Part shown: positions 10,862 to 20,658 of the stretch, piece by piece
Layout of the letters: every line of letters begins with the position of its first letter
Numbering within the stretch: the stretch's first letter is position 1
Assembly: GCF_937958065.1 (NCBI RefSeq)
Contig: NZ_CALFXI010000052.1
Location: 16,345 to 80,344, forward strand
DNA: 64,000 nucleotides
DNA from: an uncultured Steroidobacter sp.
Lineage (GTDB): Bacteria; Pseudomonadota; Gammaproteobacteria; Steroidobacterales; Steroidobacteraceae
Direction of reading: 5' to 3'
Program-made: the position numbers and the translations under genes
Notes under the pieces: model-generated
What the model was told of the DNA's origin: nothing
Seen by the model: only the letters and a program-made list of their open reading frames with translations
Databases searched by the model: none

Positions 10862-11404
10862 CTACAACGGCAGTGAGCCCTGGCCGCGTTCCAGGTCCAG
10901 CAGGACGCGCTTGCGCCACAGCCCGCCGCCGTAGCCGCCCTCGCCGCCATCGGCATTGATGACCCGATGGCAGGGAATGACGATGGCGATGGGATTGGCG
11001 CCATTCGCGTATCCGACCGCCCGCGTCGCCAGCGCGTCGCCGATACGCACGGCCAGCTGCAAATAGGACCAGGTTTCGCCGTAGGGAATGTCGCAAAGCG
11101 CCGCCCACACGCGCTCCTGAAACGGCGTGCCGGCAGCGCGCAACGGCACCGTGAAAACCCGTCGCCGATTCGCGAAATATTCCGCCAGCTGCACCCTCAG
11201 ATCGTTCAGCAGTCGATTGCTGCCCGGCTGCAGCGTCGCCGCGTGCTGCTGCCGCAGTGCCTGCAACTGCTGCTGCAAGCGGTCGGCATCGCAGAACGAC
11301 AAGCCGCACACCGCCTGGTCGGTAGCACGAGCAATCAGCGGGCCGACCGGCGACTCGTACCAGTCGATGTATCGAAGCGGCTCGGAGCTGACGGCGTCGT
11401 TCAC
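10862..11404 (-). CDS. ogt: Methylated-DNA--protein-cysteine S-methyltransferase (Ogt/AGT family)
   Basis: A 180-residue suicide repair protein that takes the alkyl group from O6-alkylguanine onto its active cysteine, C145 in IVIPCHRVINADGGEGGYGG. The helix-turn-helix region (FQERVWAALCDIPYGETWSY, then RAVGYANGANP) includes the conserved Arg finger and Tyr. There is no N-terminal AdaA domain, so it is the Ogt-like stand-alone type. It is in line with the MgtC gene upstream (34-base gap) but the two have no obvious shared role. Confidence 0.93.
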   Translation of the reverse strand: MNDAVSSEPLRYIDWYESPVGPLIARATDQAVCGLSFCDADRLQQQLQALRQQHAATLQPGSNRLLNDLRVQLAEYFANRRRVFTVPLRAAGTPFQERVWAALCDIPYGETWSYLQLAVRIGDALATRAVGYANGANPIAIVIPCHRVINADGGEGGYGGGLWRKRVLLDLERGQGSLPL

Positions 11405-11438
11405 GGGCGCGCACGTTACACGAGCGGCCCCGGCTCAA

Positions 11439-11930
11439 CTAGACATGCTTGTCCGGCTTGGTCTGCAGCCACGCTTCCAGCTTGCCCAACACGATCAGGA
11501 CGAGCAGTGCAAACGCGCTGCCGATGAAGGCAATGAAGTAGTAACCGGCCCCACACGCCACGCCGAGTGCACCGGCCAGCCACATGTTGGCGCCAGTGGT
11601 CAGGCCATGCACGCCGCCGCGACCGCGGATGATGGCGCCCGCGGCCAGAAACGCGACACCGGCGGTCACCGCATCGATGATACGAACCGGGTCGGCCGTC
11701 TTGGTGCCCTCGCCGCTGGCAAACTGCAGGTGGATCTCGAAGGCGATCAACGTGAACACCGCTGCCGCCAGCGAAATCAGAATATGGGTGCGCAGACCCG
11801 CCGGCTTGTTACGCAGCTCGCGATCCAGCCCGACCACCGTGCCGGCCAGGACCGCGAACAGCACGCGCAGCGCCGTTTCGAGCCAGGGTAGGACCGTGTG
11901 GTGCCCGCCCAGAGTGACAAACAGGTCCAT
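11439..11930 (-). CDS. MgtC/SapB-family inner-membrane protein
   Basis: A 163-residue membrane protein with the MgtC signature GLDRELRNKPAGLRTHILIS (about 37-56), then GVAFLAAGAIIRGRGGVHGLTTGANMW. About five hydrophobic segments are visible. MgtC proteins affect magnesium homeostasis, F-ATPase regulation and intracellular survival in pathogens; in environmental bacteria the role is unclear. The short C-terminal tail without an ACT-like domain fits the SapB-type short form. It is divergent from slt, so the region 11931-12043 should hold both promoters. Confidence 0.88.
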   Translation of the reverse strand: MDLFVTLGGHHTVLPWLETALRVLFAVLAGTVVGLDRELRNKPAGLRTHILISLAAAVFTLIAFEIHLQFASGEGTKTADPVRIIDAVTAGVAFLAAGAIIRGRGGVHGLTTGANMWLAGALGVACGAGYYFIAFIGSAFALLVLIVLGKLEAWLQTKPDKHV

Positions 11931-12043
11931 GCCCAGGAACGTTGCGCCCGTCCGTAGGGTTCCTCCGATGCGCTGTGCTCAGTCACTCGGGCCGCAACCC
12001 GCCGTAATGGTCAGCTGCGGCATTTGCCATTAATCTCACCACC

Positions 12044-14032
12044 ATGAATCGATTCCGTCCCCTGCAATCGTCGCTGCTCGCTCTGGCCCTTCTGTCGCTG
12101 ACTGGCGGCATGGCGCACGCAGCCAAGGATCCATTCAAGAACACGCGGGAACTTTTCAAAGAGGCGTATACGCAGGCGGCCACGCAGCCGGGCGATGAGA
12201 AGAAGGACAGCGAAGCGTTACGCCATTACCCGCTGTATCCATACTTGCAGGCCGCGCGCATCAAGCGCGAGTTGTCGCAAGCGACCAACGAGCTGGGCCC
12301 CGCCGATCAGAGCGCCGAAACGTTCATCTCCTACTATGAACGCGAGCCGGTGGGACGCGACCTGCGCGGTGCGTGGTTGTCGAGCCTTGCAGCCCGGCGG
12401 CAATGGCAACCGTTCCTGCAACATTACAACGACCGATCGGCCAGCGATTCGTTGCGTTGTCAAAGCTTTACGGCACGCATCGCGCTCGGACAAACCCAGG
12501 ACCTGGCGCTCGACATCGCCCGCCAGTGGCTCACCCCGGTCAGCCTGCCGGATTGCGAGCAGGCGTTCGACTGGATGCGCGCTCAAAATGCGCTCACGCC
12601 CGAGCTGATCGAGCAACGGGTGCGCCGTGCACTCGAAAACAACAATGCGAGCTTCGCCAGGCAGATTGCGGCGGGGCTGCCACCCGATCGCGCCGCTCCA
12701 CTGCTGCGCTGGGCGGCGCTGCTGGAGAATCCGCAAAAGCAGATCGATGCGCTGATCGCATCGCCGGCACTGGAAGTGGAGCCGAAAGCGCAGCTCGCCG
12801 GCTGGTCCAGATTCGCGCGCGTCGATCGTGACGGCGCGCTGCGCCGCTACGAAAATTTCGTCCGCGCTCGCAAGCTCACCGCGGAAACTGCGAGCCCGTA
12901 TGCATTGGCGCTGGCGCTCGCCTTGTCATGGGACCGCCGCTCGGAGGCGCTCGACTATTTCAAGCGAGTGCAACCGCAGGACTTCGATGACGTAGCTCGC
13001 GAGTGGCATGCACGCGCCGCGCTGTGGGCCGGCAATTGGAAACTCGTCAGCAACATCATCGCCGCCATGCCGGATCAGCAGCGCGGGCTGGCGCGCTGGC
13101 GTTATTGGGCGGCACGCGCCAGCGAAAAGAACGGCGAAGCGGAGCTGGCCCGTCAGCTCTACGAGTCGGTGCTGGTCGATGACAATTTCTATTCCATCAT
13201 GGCCGGTGCACGGCTCGATCGACCGGTCGCGCCCCATCCGGAGAAGCTGCCGCTGGATCAGGCGCAAGTCGAGCGCATGGAGCAGCTGCCGCCGATGGTG
13301 CGTGCACGGGAGCTGCTGTTGAGCGACCTGCGCAATCAGGCGAACAGCGAATGGTCCTTCGGCTTCGAGCAATTGATGGAATCGGCGCGCACACAGGCCA
13401 TTCATCTGGCTGCGCGCTGGGGCTGGTACGATCAGGCCATCGCCACGGCGAGTCAGCAGCGCGTGTACAACGATTACGAGCTGTTATATCCGCAGCCGTA
13501 CGATGCGGAAGTGTTGTCGGCCGCGAAACTCACGGGCCTCTCGCCGCAGCTCATCTACAGCGTGATGCGCCAGGAAAGTCTGTACCGCCGGGACGCGCAG
13601 TCGTCGGCCGGAGCGCGCGGGCTGTTGCAGATGTTGCCGGAGACGGCGCGGCGCACCGCCAGCAAATGGAACAAGCCGCGTCCCTCTCCTGACGACTTGT
13701 TCAATCCAGTGATCAACGTGCCGCTCGGCGCAGCCAATCTGCGAGGGCTGTTGGATCGCTTCGGGGGCCAGACGCTGGTCGCGCTGGCCGGTTACAACGC
13801 GGGCCCGAACGCGGCGGCGCGCTGGATGCCCTCCGAAGCGCTCGATCCGGACATCTGGGTCGAAAACATTCCTTACAACGAGACCCGCAATTACGTGCAG
13901 CGCATCCTCTGGCACAACGTGGTGTTCTCGTGGCTGAAGACCGGCGAGCCGCAGAAAGTGGATAACTGGCTGGTGCGGATCGCGCCGTTGAGCGATTCGG
14001 CCATGGTCGGGCTCGCTGCGGAAGGCACCTGA
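12044..14032 (+). CDS. slt: Soluble lytic murein transglycosylase (Slt70 type)
   Basis: A 662-residue exported enzyme that cleaves peptidoglycan glycan strands to 1,6-anhydromuropeptides. A signal peptide is seen at the start (MNRFRPLQSSLLALALLSLT, cleavage near AHA-AKD). A long alpha-superhelical U and L part follows, and the C-terminal SLT domain has the catalytic glutamate E511 in RQESLYRRDAQSSAGARGLL, then QMLPETARRTA and GYNAGPNAAARW. Length is close to E. coli Slt70 (645). It ends 15 bases from the convergent AI-2E gene, leaving no room for a separate terminator. Confidence 0.94.
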   Translation: MNRFRPLQSSLLALALLSLTGGMAHAAKDPFKNTRELFKEAYTQAATQPGDEKKDSEALRHYPLYPYLQAARIKRELSQATNELGPADQSAETFISYYEREPVGRDLRGAWLSSLAARRQWQPFLQHYNDRSASDSLRCQSFTARIALGQTQDLALDIARQWLTPVSLPDCEQAFDWMRAQNALTPELIEQRVRRALENNNASFARQIAAGLPPDRAAPLLRWAALLENPQKQIDALIASPALEVEPKAQLAGWSRFARVDRDGALRRYENFVRARKLTAETASPYALALALALSWDRRSEALDYFKRVQPQDFDDVAREWHARAALWAGNWKLVSNIIAAMPDQQRGLARWRYWAARASEKNGEAELARQLYESVLVDDNFYSIMAGARLDRPVAPHPEKLPLDQAQVERMEQLPPMVRARELLLSDLRNQANSEWSFGFEQLMESARTQAIHLAARWGWYDQAIATASQQRVYNDYELLYPQPYDAEVLSAAKLTGLSPQLIYSVMRQESLYRRDAQSSAGARGLLQMLPETARRTASKWNKPRPSPDDLFNPVINVPLGAANLRGLLDRFGGQTLVALAGYNAGPNAAARWMPSEALDPDIWVENIPYNETRNYVQRILWHNVVFSWLKTGEPQKVDNWLVRIAPLSDSAMVGLAAEGT

Positions 14033-14047
14033 CCGCCCGCCGATCGA

Positions 14048-15832
14048 TCAGGCACGCGCCGAGAGCGGCGGGAGCTTGGGCGCCGGCTCCGAGCCCGTCG
14101 ATTCGGCATTTGCCGCCAGCAAGCGGTCGATGGTGATCACCGCTTCCTTCGCACCCATGACCAGACTATCCACACCCGCTTCGCGGAAGCGCTCGCTGGA
14201 ACGCGGTGCTTCGTCGTCCGGAAGCTGCGGACGCATCACGATGATTCGCGTATCTGGCGACTCGCTTCGGATGCGGCGACAGTAATTGCGCAGCTCCGAG
14301 CCGCGCGTCGACGCGGCGGCGGCAATGCAAATCATCGCCGGTGCCTGCCGAATCGCGGCACGCAACGCTTCCTCCGCAGTCATTTCGGGCGGCATCGACG
14401 TGATGCGCTCGCGTCCATACGCAGTACGTAACATTTCGAGAATCAGGTCGTCCGCCGGCGCGCGCACCGTCAAGCCGACGATGGTGGCCTGCGGCATCAC
14501 CCCCTCCAGAGTGGGCAGTTGCTGCACCGTCTCGGCAATGACATCCAGCACGAACTCGGCATCGTCCTCGGTGATCTCATTCTGCTCACGATGACTCAAA
14601 ACCAGTGTCACCGTGGGGATGAGCACCTCGTCGATGACACCGAGCGCTCCCACTTCGTGCAGCTTACGACTGACCAGCACGCCAGCCTCGTCCTCGTCAC
14701 GCGCAAGCAGCCGTTGATAGAAACGAACGTGCGGCAGCAACGCCGGCTCGTCGGCGAAAATGACGGCAAGAAAACGCAGCGAGCGCACATGCCGCCCCAG
14801 CACGGCGATACACACCGTCAGCGGCGTCGCCAGCAGCAGGCCCACCGGCCCCCACACCCAGATCCAGAACAAGGCCGAGATCAACAACGCAAACGAGGAG
14901 ACCCCGGTGCGATAACCAAACACCACCGGCTCGACGAAATACGCGGTGATCAAGTCCAGGCCCAGGAACAGCGCCAGCGCCTCCAGCGTCTCGGACCAGC
15001 CCGGGAAAGTCGCGAACGCGAGCGATGCCGGCATCAATGCCGAAAGCACGGTGCCGACGTAGGGAACGAAACGCAGCAGCGCCGTCATGCCGCCCCACAA
15101 CGCCGCATAGGGCACGCCGATCCAATACAGCCCCAATCCCACCAGCACGCCGAACGCCAGATTGATCAGCGTCTGCCACACCAGGAACTGACTGACCCGA
15201 TAAGCCGCCTCGTTCATCAGCCGCGTCGTCATGGTCACGTTGCCGGCGCCGATCAAGCGTATGAAGCGGTCGCGCAGGTCCTCGCGCTGTCCGAGCAGAA
15301 ACGCGACCAGCACGATCACGATGAACGCACTGGCCACCGGCTCGAAAATCGCGCCGAACGATTCACGCAATCGTTGTGTTGGCGGCAGCTTCGGCGGCAC
15401 GACCCGTACCGGCTGCGCGTTGCGTTGATCCGGATCGCTGTAGAACTGATCGGTGACTCGATCCAGCGTGCGCGTGAACTGCTGGAGGGCGGCATCATTA
15501 CCCATGCGCAACTGACTGACCTTGCGACGCATGGACGTGGAGTACTGGCTGATTTCGCTCGACAGCTGAGCGAACTGGTCGTACACGACATAGCCCATCC
15601 CACCTACTGCGCTCAGGGCCAGCACCATCGTGAGCGCCACTCCGGCGAAGCGCGGCAGATGCATGCGATCGAACTGACGAACCAGCGGCGTGAGCACGAA
15701 GGCCAGCACCACGCCCAGCGCCATCGGCAACAGCACTTGCTTGCCGGTGTGCAGAATCGCAACGACCAGCACGAGCGTGAGCAAGGTAACCCACGAACCG
15801 TTCAAGCGTGCGGGTAGCGGAGTCTGCGGCAC
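14048..15832 (-). CDS. AI-2E family transporter with C-terminal cytosolic extension
   Basis: 594 residues. The first ~370 form the AI-2E/PerM transporter domain: hydrophobic N-terminus (LLTLVLVVAILHTGKQVLLP), then the family segments ALWGGMTALLRFVPYVGTVL and GPVGLLLATPLTVCIAVLGR. Members export autoinducer-2, act as antiporters or are uncharacterised. A further ~220 residues have no membrane segments and include ATIVGLTVRAPADDLILEML and DTRIIVMRPQLPDDEAP, a region seen in a subset of proteobacterial homologues. Substrate unknown. Confidence 0.85.
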   Translation of the reverse strand: MPQTPLPARLNGSWVTLLTLVLVVAILHTGKQVLLPMALGVVLAFVLTPLVRQFDRMHLPRFAGVALTMVLALSAVGGMGYVVYDQFAQLSSEISQYSTSMRRKVSQLRMGNDAALQQFTRTLDRVTDQFYSDPDQRNAQPVRVVPPKLPPTQRLRESFGAIFEPVASAFIVIVLVAFLLGQREDLRDRFIRLIGAGNVTMTTRLMNEAAYRVSQFLVWQTLINLAFGVLVGLGLYWIGVPYAALWGGMTALLRFVPYVGTVLSALMPASLAFATFPGWSETLEALALFLGLDLITAYFVEPVVFGYRTGVSSFALLISALFWIWVWGPVGLLLATPLTVCIAVLGRHVRSLRFLAVIFADEPALLPHVRFYQRLLARDEDEAGVLVSRKLHEVGALGVIDEVLIPTVTLVLSHREQNEITEDDAEFVLDVIAETVQQLPTLEGVMPQATIVGLTVRAPADDLILEMLRTAYGRERITSMPPEMTAEEALRAAIRQAPAMICIAAAASTRGSELRNYCRRIRSESPDTRIIVMRPQLPDDEAPRSSERFREAGVDSLVMGAKEAVITIDRLLAANAESTGSEPAPKLPPLSARA

Positions 15833-15910
15833 GTGAATTCAGCCCCTGCGCCAGGGACGCTTATTGGGAGAACGACGTGGTAGAAACTCCGCGCTGGACG
15901 CGCCGGTTCC

Positions 15911-18589
15911 TCACTTCTCTTCGGCGGGGGACCTGGCGGAACGCGAGCCGCGAGCGCTGGACGATCGCAACGTGCGTAACCGGGTCGTGTTCGATTCGGT
16001 TTCCTGGGCCAGCGCGGGCGCGCCGATCATCAGCTGCTCCAGGTGGGCGCGGGCCTGATCGATGAATACGGGCACCGTCGCTGCATTGATGGGTCGCGAT
16101 ACCAGGTAGCCCTGGATCTGCACGCCGCGATCGTTCAACAGCACGCCCAGCTGCGCCGGCCGCTCGACCCCTTCGGCAGTCACCTGCAGGCCGAGGCTGT
16201 GGCACAGACCGATGATGGAACGAACGATGGCCGGCGAGCGCCCGCCGATGTCGATCGTGGTCACCAGGCTGCGGTCGATCTTCACCCGCGTCAGCGGCAA
16301 ACGCTCCAGCGACGTGAGCGAGGAATATCCGGTGCCGAAATCATCCAGCGCGATGCTGATGCCCAGCTCCCGCAGACGCCGCAAGGTTGCAATGGTGTTC
16401 GCGCCCGTTTGCAACACATTCTCGGTCAGCTCGATCTCCAGACACTGCGCCGGCAACTGGTACTGCTTCAGCAAGGACTGCAGACGGGTGACGAAGCTCG
16501 CGCTCATCAGCTGTTGCGAAGAAATATTCACCGCGACGCGCGCTTTCGGCCACGGCCCGTTATGCCAGACAGCGGCCGTCTGAATGGCGGTGCGCAGCGC
16601 CCAATCGCTGATATCGGCGATCAGGCCGGTCTGCTCGGCGACGGCAAAGAAGTCCGCTGGCGATACCACGTTGCCGTCCGGCTGGCGCCAGCGCAGCAGT
16701 GCCTCGACCGTGTGCGTCTCCAGCGTCTCGAAACACACTTCGGGCTGGTACAGCAGCTCGAATTCGCCCTGCTCCACGGCCCGTCGCAACGACTGTTCGA
16801 CTTTGAAGCGCGAGGCGGCCGCCTCGAGCAGCTGGGGCGCATACAGGCTCCAGCAATTGCGACCCGACTCCTTGGCGCGGAACAACGCCGAATCGGCCGC
16901 TCGTAACAAGGCATGAGAGTCGGACGCGTGATCCGGAAAGATACACGCGCCGACGCTGACGCTGATCCTTAGCTCGCGGCCTTGCACGCTCAGCGAGCGC
17001 TGGAATTCCTCCAGCACCGAGCGACTCAGCCTCTCGACATCCCCCAGCTGATTTACTTCTTCACAAACAACCGTGAACTCATCGCCGCCCAGGCGGGCGC
17101 TGAACGAGCGCGAGAACAGGCTGTTCATGCGCAAGCGCTCGCTCACTGCCTGCAGCACGCGGTCGCCGAATGCGTGCCCCATGCTGTCGTTGATGGTCTT
17201 GAAATTGTCCAGATCGATGAACAGCAGCGCCAGTCGACCGCTGCGCAAGCGGGTCCGATCGATGGCTTCATCCAGATGCGCCAGCAAATGCCGGCGGTTC
17301 GGCAGATCGGTCAGCGGATCGTGATGCGCCAGATGATTCAGCTCGCGCGTGCGCTCGTCGACCCTCGCTTCGAGCTCCAGCTGGTGCACCCGAACTGCGT
17401 CCTGTGCCTGCTGGAGCTGCTCGGCCATTTCGTTGAACGCTTCGGCCAGCGTGTCGAGCTCGCGCACGCCACCACGGACCACGCGAGTTCTGACCGCGCC
17501 GCCCGCCAAGCGACGCGTCGCTTCAGTCAAGCGACGCACCGGCGCAGTGACGCCGGTGACAGTGGCGATTGCGATGCCGATCAGCAGCAGCATCGCCAGG
17601 CCACTCGCCCAACCGAGCTGCCTGTCGGCGCGATCCGAAGCCTGCACCGCCAATCGATCGGCGTCCGCCAGCGCGCGACGCGCCGGCCCGACCAGCTTCG
17701 TGACGACCATGCCGGAAATTTCAGCGGCGTGATCGCGAAACATCACCGACTGCTCGTTGAACGTCTCGATGCTTTCGAATGCGGCGCGCCGTCCGGCCAC
17801 CACGCTGTTGAAATTCGCCTTCACCTGGCCGAGCCACACCTCGCCGTGCAGTTTCGCCAGCTCGGCCGAATGCTGTTGCAGCCGGGTGCGAAACGCGTTC
17901 TCGCTCGCGATGATGAGTTGCGCCGAACGCGGCGAAGAGACGCTCGCCGCGGCACTGACTTGCTCACGAATGCTCGACAGCGCACGCGACAGATCCATCA
18001 GCTTTTCGCTCGCGAACACCGCACCGGCAAAACGGACCGCCTTGGCCTGCGGCGCGTTGAGGCTCGTCTCCAATGTATCGAAGCGCGACCAGTAGTCCCG
18101 CATCCGCGAGCGACGCGTCACACTGCTGCGCAGAAGCTCGTCGCCTGCCTTGAGAAAGCTGTTGAGCTGCGCCTCGAACGCAGGCGCGGGACGCTCCATC
18201 TCGGCAGAACGCGAGGCCGCTTCCCGATATTCCTCGGCAGCTTCGGTCATGCGCTGGGCAGCGGCTTTGACCGGTTGTTGTGCGATAGCGCTGTTTTCGC
18301 TTTGGTCGATGACCGCGCGCTCATACATTGACACCGCAGCGGCCAGCGATTCAGTCGCGCGCACCAGCGGCTCATGCTGCACCAGCAGCTCGCGAACCTT
18401 CTCCCGCGCCTCGCGGGCGCTCTGCTGTGTGGAGATATTGGCGACGATGACCGTGAGACCGACCGCCGCGAAGCCGATCGCGACACGCAACGCCATACCC
18501 GGCCGCCAGCGGCGCGGGCCTTCAGTGACCGGGCGCGACGTTGCTTCGACAGAGTCGATTCCGTCGGTTCGGCTTTCCGGATGTTCCAT
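15911..18589 (-). CDS. Membrane HAMP-GGDEF-EAL cyclic-di-GMP protein
   Basis: 892 residues. Order: a membrane segment (about 30-50), a periplasmic helical sensor, a second membrane segment (LGWASGLAMLLLIGIAIATV, about 325-345), a HAMP linker, a GGDEF domain (RLGGDEFTVVCEE) and an EAL domain. The GGDEF motif is intact. The EAL side keeps EALLRW, NISSQQL, ELTENVL and LDDFGTGYSSL, so phosphodiesterase activity is possible; whether it is a cyclase, a phosphodiesterase or both cannot be told. The helical periplasmic region resembles chemoreceptor-type sensors. It is divergent from the glutathione transferase gene. Confidence 0.93.
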   Translation of the reverse strand: MEHPESRTDGIDSVEATSRPVTEGPRRWRPGMALRVAIGFAAVGLTVIVANISTQQSAREAREKVRELLVQHEPLVRATESLAAAVSMYERAVIDQSENSAIAQQPVKAAAQRMTEAAEEYREAASRSAEMERPAPAFEAQLNSFLKAGDELLRSSVTRRSRMRDYWSRFDTLETSLNAPQAKAVRFAGAVFASEKLMDLSRALSSIREQVSAAASVSSPRSAQLIIASENAFRTRLQQHSAELAKLHGEVWLGQVKANFNSVVAGRRAAFESIETFNEQSVMFRDHAAEISGMVVTKLVGPARRALADADRLAVQASDRADRQLGWASGLAMLLLIGIAIATVTGVTAPVRRLTEATRRLAGGAVRTRVVRGGVRELDTLAEAFNEMAEQLQQAQDAVRVHQLELEARVDERTRELNHLAHHDPLTDLPNRRHLLAHLDEAIDRTRLRSGRLALLFIDLDNFKTINDSMGHAFGDRVLQAVSERLRMNSLFSRSFSARLGGDEFTVVCEEVNQLGDVERLSRSVLEEFQRSLSVQGRELRISVSVGACIFPDHASDSHALLRAADSALFRAKESGRNCWSLYAPQLLEAAASRFKVEQSLRRAVEQGEFELLYQPEVCFETLETHTVEALLRWRQPDGNVVSPADFFAVAEQTGLIADISDWALRTAIQTAAVWHNGPWPKARVAVNISSQQLMSASFVTRLQSLLKQYQLPAQCLEIELTENVLQTGANTIATLRRLRELGISIALDDFGTGYSSLTSLERLPLTRVKIDRSLVTTIDIGGRSPAIVRSIIGLCHSLGLQVTAEGVERPAQLGVLLNDRGVQIQGYLVSRPINAATVPVFIDQARAHLEQLMIGAPALAQETESNTTRLRTLRSSSARGSRSARSPAEEK

Positions 18590-18793
18590 CCAGTGTCACT
18601 GCGGTGAGAGGAGAGCCGGCAATGTGCCACCGGCTCCGCCCCGGGTCTCTAAGAACTCGATTGGATTGAGCAGCAAGTCTCGCTTTCTCGCGCGTCTGAA
18701 CTCGGTCTGGCGCTGGGATTTAACTTATGAGCTGTGCCGTGGAACGATATCGCGTCGCAAAGCTTTCACCAGAGGCTCACTCGAGGAATCGTC

Positions 18794-19522
18794 ATGGTGT
18801 ATGAGCTGTATTACTGGCCCGGCATTCAAGGGCGCGGCGAGTTCGTCCGGCTGGCGCTCGAAGAAGGCGGCGCCAGATACATCGATATCGCACTGAAGCC
18901 CGAGAACCGTGGCGGCGGTGTGCCCGCCCTGAACAAATTCCTCGAAGGAACCCGCGTGCCGCGCCCGCCGTTCGCGCCGCCTTTTCTCAAGGTCGGCAAG
19001 CAGCTCATCGGGCAGACTTCGAACATCCTGCTGTATCTCGGCGGGCCGCTGCGGCTCGCGCCGCGGGATGAAGCGGGCAGGCTTTGGGTGCATCAGTTGC
19101 AGCTGACGGTCGCCGACCTGGTCGTGGAGGCGCACGACACGCATCATCCGATCGCGGTCGGTTTGTATTACCAGGATCAGAAAGCGGCCGCCAAACGCCG
19201 GGCCGAGGACTTTCGGACCCACCGCATGCCGAAGTTCTTCGACTATTTCGAGAAGGTGCTGACGCGCAATCGAACCGCCGGTCCGTGGCTGGCAGGCGGC
19301 CGTGTCACTTACGCGGATCTGTCGCTCGCCCAAGTAGTCGCGGGGATTCGCTACGCGTTCCCTGTAGCGTCCGCGAGAGTGCTTCGCAAACATCCTCGGC
19401 TGCTGAAGCTTCACGACGCCGTATTCGAGCGCCCGCGCATCAAGAGTTACGTCGAGTCAGGCCGACGCCTGGCATTCAACGACGACGACTTGTTCCGTCA
19501 CTACCCGGAACTGGACGGCTGA
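18794..19522 (+). CDS. Glutathione S-transferase family protein
   Basis: A 242-residue protein beginning MVYELYYWPGIQGRGEFVRL, a thioredoxin-fold GST N-terminal domain, with GQTSNILLYLG where the glutathione gamma-glutamyl-binding Ser normally lies. The C-terminal helical domain includes WLAGGRVTYADLSLAQVVAG, matching the conserved N-capping/hydrophobic-staple Asp motif. The subclass is unclear. The start at 18794 is preferred because the upstream in-frame residues are not family-like. It ends 3 bases from the convergent deacetylase gene. Confidence 0.87.
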   Translation: MVYELYYWPGIQGRGEFVRLALEEGGARYIDIALKPENRGGGVPALNKFLEGTRVPRPPFAPPFLKVGKQLIGQTSNILLYLGGPLRLAPRDEAGRLWVHQLQLTVADLVVEAHDTHHPIAVGLYYQDQKAAAKRRAEDFRTHRMPKFFDYFEKVLTRNRTAGPWLAGGRVTYADLSLAQVVAGIRYAFPVASARVLRKHPRLLKLHDAVFERPRIKSYVESGRRLAFNDDDLFRHYPELDG

Positions 19523-19525
19523 ACG

Positions 19526-20101
19526 CTACGCCGGCAACAACGCCGGGCGCAGGCCGCGGTCGGACAGCTTGCGCAGGAACAGCGGCAGGATCTGTAACAG
19601 CTGATCGGGCCGATTGTGCTTGTTCTGCCCGTCGTGCATCAGCACGATGTCGCCGCCCTTCACGGCTTCCAGCCGCCTCTCGATGCCATCGGCCGAGCCG
19701 AGCGGCCCCCAGTCGACCGCGCTGACGTTCCAGAGCACGACCTGCTCGCCACAACGATGCGCCTCATCGGTCATGCAAGCGCGCTCGCGTCCATGAGGCG
19801 GCCGATAAAACCTGGGCTCCGCACCAAGCACTTCGCTCAGCGCATTCGCACCATCGCGCACCTGCGCACGCGCGGTCCGCTGCGACATGAACCATGGATG
19901 CCGATGACTGAACGTGTGATTGCCAATCGCGTGGCCCGCATCGCGAACTCGTCGCATGAGCTCCGGCGAGCGCTGCGCCTGCTGCCCGATCGCGAAGAAC
20001 GTCGCCTTGACGCCCGCCTGCTCGAGCGCATCCAGCACGCGCGGCGTCCAGTCGGGATCCGGCCCGTCGTCGAATGTGAGATAGACGCGGTTGGCGCACA
20101 T
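19526..20101 (-). CDS. Polysaccharide deacetylase (NodB homology, carbohydrate esterase 4)
   Basis: About 191 residues starting MCANRVYLTFDDGPDPDWTP. The CE4 motifs are clear: TFDDGPD (catalytic and metal Asp), HTFSHRHPW (metal His pair), RPPHGRER, and LMHDG near the end. It has no signal peptide, unusual for an enzyme acting on peptidoglycan or an exopolysaccharide. The start two bases after the stop of the upstream YkoP-like gene implies translational coupling. It is the last gene of a three-gene cassette, consistent with action on a glycolipid or lipid-linked sugar made by the glycosyltransferase. Confidence 0.88.
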   Translation of the reverse strand: MCANRVYLTFDDGPDPDWTPRVLDALEQAGVKATFFAIGQQAQRSPELMRRVRDAGHAIGNHTFSHRHPWFMSQRTARAQVRDGANALSEVLGAEPRFYRPPHGRERACMTDEAHRCGEQVVLWNVSAVDWGPLGSADGIERRLEAVKGGDIVLMHDGQNKHNRPDQLLQILPLFLRKLSDRGLRPALLPA

Positions 20102-20103
20102 CG

Positions 20104-20658
20104 CTAGCCGACCTTCAACTTGTCCAGATTGCGCGCCAGTGCCGCGCGCGTCAGCCAGTATAGGCGCGGCTCTGCTTGCTCGCGATTGCGAATCTGCGAC
20201 GCCGGCGCGAACACCCACATCAGCACCTTGAAATGCGCCGCGAGCAAGCGCGTCCTCCAGGTCTTCGGCATGGGCGTGCTGACGAACCCGACCACCTCGC
20301 CGTGCGCCGGAATCCAGGTCGTACCCTGAAACACTCGCACATCGGCGAACGCGGGATCGTTATGCGCGGCTTCCGCGAGCTTGCGCAGCGATTCGCGCAT
20401 CAGCTTGGCGAACCGGAATCCGACCCGATGCATCGATCCCTCGCCGAGCGCGGCAATGCTCGCATTGTTGAAGTGCAAGCGACCGATCACGTCGTTGTCA
20501 CGCAGCAGCGTGCCGTCCTCGAACTTCAACTCGGGCCCGCGATAGTACGCCCGGCCGACGAACAGCACCGGCCCGAGGGTTTTCAGTTTGTAGCGGCGGT
20601 AGTACCAAGCGTCGACCAGACCAAGCACGCCCTGTGCGACTCGATGCAATACTTTCAT
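20104..20658 (-). CDS. YkoP-like protein
   Basis: A 184-residue protein with DAWYYRRYKLKTLGPVLFVG near the start, then YRGPELKFEDGTLLRDNDVI and GRLHFNNASIAALGEGSMHR. This resembles the YkoP-type domain found beside MGDG-synthase-like glycosyltransferases and polysaccharide deacetylases in Bacillus and some proteobacteria; the call is from memory of the pattern. No catalytic motif or signal peptide is visible. The start overlaps the glycosyltransferase stop (ATGA) and its stop is two bases before the deacetylase ATG, so all three genes are coupled. Function unknown. Confidence 0.6.
   Translation of the reverse strand: MKVLHRVAQGVLGLVDAWYYRRYKLKTLGPVLFVGRAYYRGPELKFEDGTLLRDNDVIGRLHFNNASIAALGEGSMHRVGFRFAKLMRESLRKLAEAAHNDPAFADVRVFQGTTWIPAHGEVVGFVSTPMPKTWRTRLLAAHFKVLMWVFAPASQIRNREQAEPRLYWLTRAALARNLDKLKVG

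Noticed and set aside
14519..15817. 432-residue plus-strand frame rich in Gln/His/Arg opposite the AI-2E transporter
   Set aside because: Composition is a reversed image of the membrane protein; no ribosome site or motif.
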